NCBI GenBank assembly: GCA_005784505.1
Contig: VCAZ01000014.1
Span: forward strand, 2,868,241-2,932,240
Direction: 5' to 3'
Length of the DNA: 64,000 nucleotides
DNA from: Bagarius yarrelli
Lineage: Eukaryota > Chordata > Actinopteri > Siluriformes > Sisoridae
Positions 45,101-55,800 of this stretch are shown here, piece by piece. The stretch's first letter is position 1. The number at the start of each line of letters is the position of its first letter. Position numbers and translations under genes: made by a program. The notes beneath the pieces are model-generated. The model did no database searches. It worked only from the letters and a program-made list of their open reading frames with translations, and was not told where the DNA came from.

Positions 45101-48100
45101 AGAGAATAGGGTTAGGTGGGGATAATTCGTTGTGGCGACACCTAAAAAGGGAACAGCCGAAAGGAGAAGAAGAACTAAAAACTCCTAAATGCTACTACTT
45201 GTGCTAAAACCATCCATAGAACATCACAAAGTGAATATATTAATAAATTAACATTATACATTTAATAGGATTAGTACCAGGCTGTGTAAAACATGTTTGG
45301 ACTCATTATACGTGTCAGTAATGTCATGATACTGATTGAACCCTGAGGAATTATCTCCTTGATTTCATCAGTCTCACAATCTCTTTCAAGCCAATATCAT
45401 TAGGGCTGCTAATCTCAGAATCGAATTAACACATGGAGGCAGAGATGGGTTCTAACAGGCCCAATGACGCAGGGCTTCCCAGACCAACGATATTTTTCAA
45501 GTAAATACCAATTACAGTAACAAGATTAGTGTTAATCACTTGTTATTTGTATGTAACCTCCAGAAGTGATAATGTTGATTAGAATCGCTTTCATAGAACT
45601 TTTTGAAGTCAGATTCCTTTTAATGCAATTGGTATAATAGCTGAAACTAATACAGTCTATAGTTCTCTAAAGTGGTAGTGCAATAGTTAAGGTGTTGGAC
45701 TGCTACTTGGAAGATCAGGGATCGGTTGCCACTGTTGGGCCCCTGAGCAAAGCCTTAATCCCCAATTGAAATAAATGTAAGTCCCTTTGGATAAAGATGT
45801 CTGCCAAATGCTGTAAATGTAAAAAACTATATATTTACTAGGTTTTTGCTTAAAATTTTTTATCCTCATCATCATCATCAAAAAAGAGCAACAAGCACAT
45901 ACTGTAACAGAAGGTTAGAATCAAACAGAGAACTTTTATTCCAATGGAATGAAACATTGGGGTCGTTTAAACAAACTTAAAGTCTTTGAAACTTATTAAC
46001 ACAGGTAAACCCAGAACAGAGTCCAGAACTATTTCTGGGCTCATTTCCATAGATTTCCTTAATAAGGTTGTGATATTTTTGCAGAGGCAGCGATGTGTTG
46101 GATAACTATAGCCTGATGCTAGTAGAATTTATGCTATTGATCCTTTTTACAAGTTAACCTGCTTCAATGCCAAAGCACCAGTTAGCCAATTGAACCATGT
46201 TTTACGATACAAATACAAAGCTTCACTTTTTCCCCTTTCTATTTTTTTTGTTTTATTATGATCACAACACACAATTTTGTACAAGCTGTGGATTTATGGG
46301 CTGTTTTACGGAAAAGCTATTATTTGCATCTCTCCAAACATCTAATTGCAATGAAGGTGACAAATCAATAAAACATTTACACCCGAGCGTTTACTGACTT
46401 TATCACGGGTAACGGTGTTTGTTAGTATAACACAAAATGGCAGCAAACGCTTACACAAGCTAAAGTTTCATAATCCAGTTTAATGCCGAAGCAATACAAC
46501 CACAAACTTTTATTTAAGCCACACAACAACTTCGGTGTTATGAATCGGGACGAGAAGTCGGATGCATCAATGCAGCAATTCTTCGAGAATCAAAATCATA
46601 TGTACTGATTTATTTGATTCATCTGAACCGTTGGATTCAGAAGATCTGTCATGGCAAAATACTCACATCCGAGGGAATCAATGTGTGTGCGAGAGATACA
46701 TAAATGTAAGTATTAGATTAGTGCCCTCTAGTGGAAAGACAGTGGCAAAACCAGTCAGAATCGCTACTGACTCAAAGGAGTCATAAGATTCGGAACCGTT
46801 CAATAAATGATTCAGAAGGATTTAAATCTGTAAATAGTTTTTGATTTCTCATCTCTATCGGTAAGCATTCACACACTGCACAATGTTGCCCTCTGCTGGT
46901 CTGGTGGATCAGTGTCCCAAATGTCTATTACATAGGGGCCTGGGTGATCTAATCAAATGTAGACAGGGTTACGTACAGGCGTGAACAGAGCCAGCGTGTC
47001 TCAGATAGGTTCTCTGGAATAAATATAACCATGTAATAAGCATAAAAGCACAGACATCTTGATGCATCCCAGCAGGGAAGGACCATCTAATCTTTAGGAC
47101 ATCTAATTCCCCCACCACTAAACAATAATAAATAATAAACAGAAAATAGTAGGTCTAAACAGTAAATAGTAGTCTTTATATAATTGGGGAAAGTGGTTAA
47201 GGTGTTGAAAATCCCAAAGTCCAAAAACATGTATGTTAGGTTGATGGGTGATTCTAAATTGCCCATAGGAGTGAATGTGAATGTGTGTGTGGCGCTGTGA
47301 TGGACTGGCAACCTGTCCAGGGTGTACTCCTCCTGCCTTACGCCCTTTCAGAGACGGCTAACCCCGAATTATGCCAAATGCCATTAATGAAAAATGTAAT
47401 CGACTGTATCATTTACATAAGGTGAAATAAACATCATTATTGTTAGACTTTCAGAATTGTGCAGATTTGTAAATATTTGCACCACCAGGGTAATACATAT
47501 GTCTCTTTGGATTAGATTTAATGTATTTAATGGATAAGAAAGGTCCCTTTCTTTTATTGGCTCTTCCACTGTTCACACCATCAAAGTGCTGACAATGGAC
47601 GTGTACATAAAAAAGGACCAATTTACTTCGGGTTGAAAGGAAATGCAATGCAGGACACATGTCCTCCAGTAACAATGATGCTGTAACAATGATGCTGATC
47701 TAGAATGTTTATTCATACTAGAGATGCTTACTAAAATGCAGGTGTGAAGAGCGACGCAAATTAGTTGCCGGCTCAAGATGTTGATACCAGATGTGAACAA
47801 GGTTGAGTCACTTGATCTACACACAGAGTCGCATACCAACTATACGGAAACCATGAGAAAAAATACACAAATCAGACGTCGATCTAAAATTAGAAATAAT
47901 TTTCTTTAGCATTCATGTAGCGATTGACTTACATTTATTTTCCTTTTTTTTAATTAAACTGGAAAATGATAGTTAAAATTCTATGCACAAGGGGCCAAAA
48001 CGGTATATCCAGGGGCAGTATCTGAGTTGCTGATCTGAAGACCAGAAACACCTGGGTGCAACCCAACCACTGTTGAGTCCCTGAGCAAGACCCTTAACCC

Positions 48101-51100
48101 TTTCTGCTCCAGGGGCGCTGTATCATAGCTGACCCTGTGCTCTGACCCCACAATTTCACTCTGCTGTAAAAAAGTATATGTGACTAAATAAAGGCATCAA
48201 TATTAATATAACTAACCAGCTTTTACACAGGATAAAACTTTCCTTTACATTTTTTAGCAAGACTTTTTTAAGCAATTATTAGAATATTTCATTCAGTAAT
48301 AAAAAGCGTTTTGTTTATCTACACCATCATGATATGATCATATGTATGATTAATGGATATATACAAAATACCCTCTGCTTCCAGATAGGTTTAGATTCTG
48401 CATGTAGTTTTATACAAACGCATTCTTATTTTATCTCTGTGTTTATTTGAATTGACCGAATCCACTCTTCATAAAAGTTTAGATTTGGGGATTTTTACAT
48501 TTTGTGAAATATTGAATATTCTTTTCTCAAAAATGTATTCATTCATTCATCTTCTATACCCGCTTATTCCCTAATTCGGGTTCACAGGGATCTGCTGGAG
48601 TCTATCCCAGCAGTCTCTGAAGTGGTGTAAGGCAGGAGGGGTACACCCTGGACAGGTCGCCAGTCCATCACAGGGCCACACACACACACACACACACACA
48701 TTCACTCAATTATAAAAGTTTAAACTTTCTACTACTATTCTAACCCTATATAATCTTGCATATTAAAAATGTTTTTGAAATAGAAAACAAATCCAGGTTC
48801 AATATCCAGCATAGAGTGTAATGCAGCGATCATAGGCTTTATTATTTCCTGTTTTGCGCGCTAGCATAGCTTCTGGCGGTTTCGTTGCTGATTTATAACG
48901 TGATAACGTTAGAGGGTGTGTCCTCATGCGGAAATGAGTAGAAATTACTATCCTAGCTTCAGGGTTATTCCTGCAATTGTTTACAGATTAATTTAGAGAC
49001 TATAGAGACTATAGAGACTATAGACTATAGACTACCTGGCACTGATTTGCAGAGTCTATAAGCCTTATAAAAAAATTTTGCATTGAGTTTATTGATTGTT
49101 AAATATAAGTTCAGTCAGCATTGGATTTTTCCCAGCAATAATAATAGGAGGAGCTGATGATGAATTTCTCCTTCGAGTCTTTTTATTTACCCCGCAGGAG
49201 TTTCATGCACCAGGGCTCTTAGAACAAGGACCTCGCCAAGCTTTTATCGTACAAAATGTTTTGCTTCGAATTATATTTAAAACAAGGCCGTTTTAAGATT
49301 GTAAAAAAAAAGAGAGGGCCAAGTCACATGACTACCATTTCCATCATTATGAATTGGTCTATTATAATGTTACACAAAAATTAAATTATTTCCATAATTT
49401 TTAAAAATAAAAGTTTGTTTATAAAAGCAATGCTTTGTTTATAACCTTTCGTTTTTAGCTTTACATACCAACTATGAAAGCACCAAGTATATTCATTGCT
49501 GCGATGGCTATCTTTAGCTTCAAAGCATACAGCTTACGCGAAGGTCATCAATTCCAGTCACTGAAGGGCTAAAATCCAAACAAGTTTGCTGATTTTCTTG
49601 CTCCAAAACAAACAATGTAACTTACTAGTTAATTTCCTGCCTTAGTTGGGGGGTCTAAAGGAAATCAACTGTCCTGTTTTTAGGCACTTAAGCTAATGAT
49701 TCCTGACTTGGCAAAAAGTACAACTTCTGTAGTGTGTTATACAATTCTAAAAAGAACTTTGTTTTTAGAAATAACCGGTTCAACCTTTCAAGCTTTACTC
49801 AACATTCTGGCCTTTTTGCGCTGCATATGCAAATGATATACAAGTACCGCTGCTCTGAAACAGTATATATAAGGCAGTGCGAGCAAAAATATTTCAGAAT
49901 CTTCAACTTCACTAACAGAGCAATATTCCTTCAAAAAGACAATAATCCAAGATGTCCTTTTGTGCTTTCTCTAAAGCTCCTATCGAGTCACATTGTCATT
50001 GTCTCAAGACTGGGGAGCAGTCTGCAAAGGCATGCCATTTTGGGGGTGATGGTCAGACTCGCAGGCTCAATGGTATATAAACCACATTTACATTTAACCC
50101 AACATTTAACTAGAATTAAATGGGTAAATGGAAAGATTCTCTGAAACGTATTGTGTATTAGCAAATAGATTTGGTGTTTTAAGGTCTATTTGTTAAGATT
50201 ACTTAAATCCAAGTCTTTAGTATTCAATTGGAAGGAGTTTTACAACACCGGGATCTTCTTTCATTCTTTGAACCTGCAGCCTTTTGAATTAAAGCTCCAG
50301 TAACTGGTGGTAAAAAGTTAGAAATAAATGAGAGAAAAGAAAGTTTAGTGAAAATTAGGATTACCAAGAAGAGTAAAGGGCTGATAAGAAATGTAGATAA
50401 AATGAATTACTGAAAGTCTATGTAAACACAAACAGGCACAACGGCCCATAATACAATTTTCCAAATAGACTTCCTTAACTGCATTCCTTAAGCTGGTAGT
50501 GTTACTCACACAATGTTGCTGGCTTGTTCGTGTTTTTTGGGGGGGTTTACATAAGATGGTTTGTACAAATAGGCAACACATTAAGATAAAAAAAATCTGA
50601 AGATGAGTGTCAGTCGCTCTGGGAAACAACATCTGCCAAATGTCAGAAACCTACATGACAATAGAGAAAGTCTTCTGCATAATACCTTCTTGCGTAATTA
50701 ATATAATGCTTAACATAAACACTATAATCCATAACAGTTATTTAAGGAGAAAGGTTTTAAAATGAAATTAAAAAAATCATAAGCAGTTCTAGTTTTCTCA
50801 AGGAAGGAATTAACTTAAAATGATTACGTTATGGTCCTATTTTTTAATTACCCTTCGTAATTTTTTTTTTGGTTTCTTTTCAGCTTCTGTCTTGCAAAGA
50901 ATTTCCGACATTTAGATCATTTGGAATGACCTGGATAAACTTTTTCTGTTAGCAAATCTTTTCTTGTTAAACCATCATTTCTTCAATTCATCAATTTATC
51001 CATTGATTTTTTTACTGTTTTTTTTCTATACACGGTCTCAGGGAACCCGGTTCCTATCCCCCGGGATTGGAGCACTATCGCAAGGCACAACTAAACACTA

Positions 51101-52796
51101 GGGACAATTTCAAGATGCAATCATTCTACAAGGCATGTCTTCAGAAACTGATTTCCCTGGAAAACTCCAACAGAAGAACATACAAACTTCACACACTGGT
51201 TGGAGGCTTAAATCAAACCTCCACCTCTGGAGGTGTTGGGTAAACCCACCCAACCTACATCACCGTACCATTTGTGGTAGAATCATACACAAAAACTAAT
51301 AAATCTTTATATAATCAGGGGAGGTGTGAGCGCAGTGGTTAAAATGTTGAACTTCTATCTGTAAGATGGAGGTTCGATTTATAAGCAAAGCCTTTAACCC
51401 CTAATTGCTCAGTTGTGTAAAAGAGATAAATGTACATTGCTTTGAATAAAGGTGTCTGCCAAATGCTGTCAATGTCAATTTAATAGGAGAGGGGTTATAT
51501 TTTTAGTTTCAAAATTGTACAGTATGCAACTAAACAATTTTAGGAAAGAAACGTATCTTTAGCAATAAATGAAAATGATATAAAACCTGAAAAATGTACA
51601 TTCTTTCAGGTTTTATATACTGTAATGTGATATGATACTGTGTATTATTAGTACTGATCCTTATTTATGGTCTGAGATTTCAGAATGTCTTCTCTATTGA
51701 AAAAATACTTTATTATTCTTATTAACACTTTTTTGGCATACATTTTCGATGCATAATGCTTGTGTACTGTAAATAAATTTAAAAAAAAAAAAATTTGTAT
51801 ATAACTATATATTTTTTAAAAGTATCTTGTGTTTCATTCTAAAATCTCAGTCCTCACAAACAGTTAAAAAAGATCAGATCAGGAACACACACATGCTCTG
51901 TTTCTACAACAACGGACTCACCTCTTTCTGCCTGTATTTGATGGCCAGTTTAAGCCGAGCTAGTTCGTTGTTACTATCTTCATACAGGAGGCTAAGATCA
52001 TCATGGAAGTTAAGAATAAGCTCCAATTCACGCGAGGAACGTGTCTGGTCCAGCAGATCCTTTGCAAAGCGTTTACACTGACGAGACAGCTCTTCATACT
52101 CTGCCTTGAACTCGTTCTCAACCTTGCTGAGTTCTTGGAGCTCCCAGCTAAGCTGGAAGGCGGTCAGAAAGGGGTCCTCACTAGACAGCGCGATGAGCGA
52201 TGGGCTCGCCAGGGCTTTGTAGATGTTAAGACGTGAGCGTGAGTGCCGCAGACTGTCCACATCGGAGCTGGATACACACTCGGAGCAGTTGCAGCGCACC
52301 TCATGAGGCTGAGGCACTGACACACCTTTCTGCACCAGCATCTTAATTATCTCATAATTGTTTGTATGGGCAGCAAGAATGATAGGCGTGATGTCAGGGG
52401 TGAATTCTGAGAACTGTTTGTCGAGCAGGATAGGAGGAACCTGGGTAGAAATGAGAAAGACAGGCAGAATTTAAAATCAGCTGAAAGAAAGAATCACTGT
52501 TGGTTTTTCATACAATTGTTCAATCTAAAATAGAACATTTTGCATTTTGCATATTTTGATAAATATTTTTACTATGGAGCGAGATTAATCTCAATTATAA
52601 TTCATGCAAGAAACACGATGCACAGATGCAAATCTCAGTTCAAATGATCACAAAAACCAATTTACACGCACAAAATAGGAATATATATTTATAAAACCAT
52701 GTTTCACAAAAGCAAAACACAATTCATAGACGTACAAAAAGTTTATGGTGATTGTGAACATGTAAATTGTCATTCATCTGTGAAAGCCCTGGACTG

Positions 52797-52831
<35 letters not shown>

Positions 52832-55800
52832 TGACACTTTCCAGGCAGCGCGCTTGTTCCACGTGGGTCACTCTGACTCTTTAACCAATCAGATGCGAGC
52901 CCACCATTTAACCATTCAATAATCCTCAAAGAGCGCAGGACCCGAGAAGCTTTGCACACCGTTCTGCACCGTTAATCAGAACGGATGCACCTTAAAAAAC
53001 AGATACTGAAAAAACTGAATAATTACTTTGTCTTGGTCCATTACATTCATGGATTATCACTCCATTGTTCTGATTAGTACGTCTATTTGGGTTTGTTTTG
53101 CCATGTATAGTTTAAATGCACATATTGGATGCGGGTCAGTTTTAAAATATGATATAAGCGGATTGTTAAAAAAAAAACAGAGTTAGTCACAAAATCGGAA
53201 TTGGGCATCAAGACCCCCAGTGTAAACGTGGCCTAAGAAACCCTCCCAGCCAGGGAATCATTAAAAATACTTGACCCACCTAGAAACTACAAGCATCTCT
53301 TCCTGTCCAGGAGTCCACAAAATTCTCCAACTATTCAGGATACAACATGTTTTTGGTTCTACCAAAAAAACAAGAAGATCGATCTCTTATTAGACTTTAA
53401 TTACTTTATATTAATACATTATCGGCTGGCTAAATAACATCCTTTATAATCCACCAATCAGAAATGCTTTCACCTCATTCATACCCTCTTTAGTGTCCTG
53501 TAAATCTGCTTTCCCATCTATATTGTAAGTTGCAATTTACAAGAAGTGGTAGTTCAGTATTTAAGGTGTTGGACCTCTAATTGAAATGTCTGGGTTTGAT
53601 TCCCAGTACCACCAGGTTGCCACTGCTGGGCTCCTAAGAAAGGCCCTTAACCCCTAATTGCTCAGTTGTATAAAAGAGATAAATGTTTTCTATAAAAGAC
53701 TTCATGTGGTCTCTATATTACTTACTCTATATTACACTTGGTCAGGTTTTACTTTCCTCCAAAGACTCCTTACACAAATGACTCCTAACCCGGCATTCAT
53801 CACGGTGCAGCTTTCTAGATGAAACAAGACAAGGTACATTACGGTTACAGATGCCATGTCACATCTGGAATGCTATCTAAATATAACTTCCGTGTGCACA
53901 CGAGTAAGCTGGAAGACTCAGCGTATGTTGTAGATGTTTACCTATTCATCCAAACAACTTAAGTGAAACCTTCAACTAGGTTGATAAGATGATGGCGGAG
54001 ATATGTGCACTCCTAAAATACAAATCAGGTCCGCAGCAGTTCGAGAGGTAAATATTACTAAACCCTTTAGCTTTAGATATCCACCAAATCTGAAGGTTTT
54101 TCAGAGGTTAAACTCGTTTTAAAGTGTCATAAATATGCATAGAAAATCCTTCAAACCATTCAGCCTCAAATATTCACCAAGAGTGATACGAAATCTATCA
54201 TACATACATATTTCAAAGATATATGAGACACACTCTGTAATGGAAAATTGCAGTACTTTTTTCTCCTTATGCTGAAATCATTGCAATTCAAAACATATTC
54301 TAAAACATCAGAATAAAATTGCGAGTTCAAAGCCCAGACGATGACAAGCCAGAAATGACTAAAGAGCCATAGAGCATAAATTATGTGCACAGGTTCATGT
54401 GGTTTATAGGTTCACACTGCCTGGAAAATTTAAAACCTAAAAAAGAACCTAGATGTTGATGTAATTAAATTATTTGTATTTGAATTTATCAGTTATCTCT
54501 GGCATATTACATTAAAATTAAAGGCACATGAAGAGAGAGGATTTTTATCAAGAATATAGCGGTAAGGCGGTAATTTACAGCACAGTGAAATTTGTTTCTT
54601 TGCATTTTTTAGCTTCGAAAATTGGGGTCAGAGCACAGGATCAGTTATGTTACAGTGCCCCTGGAGCAGAAAGGGTTAAGGGTCTTGCTTAAGGACTCAA
54701 CAACGGCAGACTGACCGCGATGGGGCTTGAACCCAGGAATTCCAAACAACAACTTAACCATTTGAGCCAAGAATTTAGTCAAATACATTATAGAGTATGA
54801 AAATAGAAAATACTTTCTACTGAGACTGCAGAGTTAATGTTTAGCAAAGCTGTCCAACACCAAGATGGTGCCAGGTTTGTATCCCCTGCAGGGGTCTTTC
54901 TGTGTGGAGTTTGCATGTTCTCCCAGTGTGGGTTTACTCAGGGTACTCTGGTTTCCTCCCACAGTCCAAAAACATGTATGTTAGGTTGATCTGTGATTCT
55001 AAATTGCCCTTTGGAGTGAGTGTGAGTGTGTGTGGTTGTAAGTCTGTATGTGGACCTGTGATGGACTGAGGGCTTGTCCAGGTTGTACCCCGGACTTTCA
55101 CCCAATGACAGCTGGGATAGACTCCAGCAGATCCCTGTGATCCCTGTGATTAGGAACCAGCAGGTATAGACGGTGGATAGCTGGATGGATGGATTGATAA
55201 ATGGATGGATGGATGGATGGATGGATGGATGGATGGATGGATGGATGGATGAATGAGATTGCAAAAAATTGTTGATGACATTCAGTTATTTTAAAAAATG
55301 AGCAGTGGGAAACAGTGACTTATTTTTATTTTTAATTTTAAAATAAAAATTAAAAAATGCAAATGTGGGAGTAACAGGGTAACTAGTGATTGGCTGTCTT
55401 AAAAAATGGTCTAAGGTGATTGGTTGCAAATGATATAAATGTTAAAACATCTTTACTTTCAAACCTTCAATGTTTAAAAATAGTTCTTTTTTAAATTAGT
55501 TTTATTTCTATTTTATATTAAATATCTAAAAGAAATTTCATTTTTAATTTTTTTCAAAAAGTATTTGAAATCTAGTTTTTAATCCTTTCAAAATCAAAAC
55601 CAAAGCTTTGTAACTTTAACTGTAAAATCCAGTAAGCAATAAAGTGTTCATGAAGGTTTAATTACATGTCCTACCTATATATTTGCAAAAAATACTTAAA
55701 ATTCACGAAAAAGCTCCAGAAGACAACGGATGCAGTGATATCACAAATGACAATCACTGTACTGCCCACTACAGAAAAATAATAGAAAAAAAAGCCTGCT

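Noticed and set aside
49096..50144. Two open frames in trpc4 intron 2 as possible extra genes
   Set aside because: No splice sites, homology or promoter features; lengths are within chance for AT-rich DNA.
53190..53240. Possible MITE end (agtgtaaacgtggcctaag)
   Set aside because: It resembles a known fish repeat end, but no partner inverted end could be found nearby.
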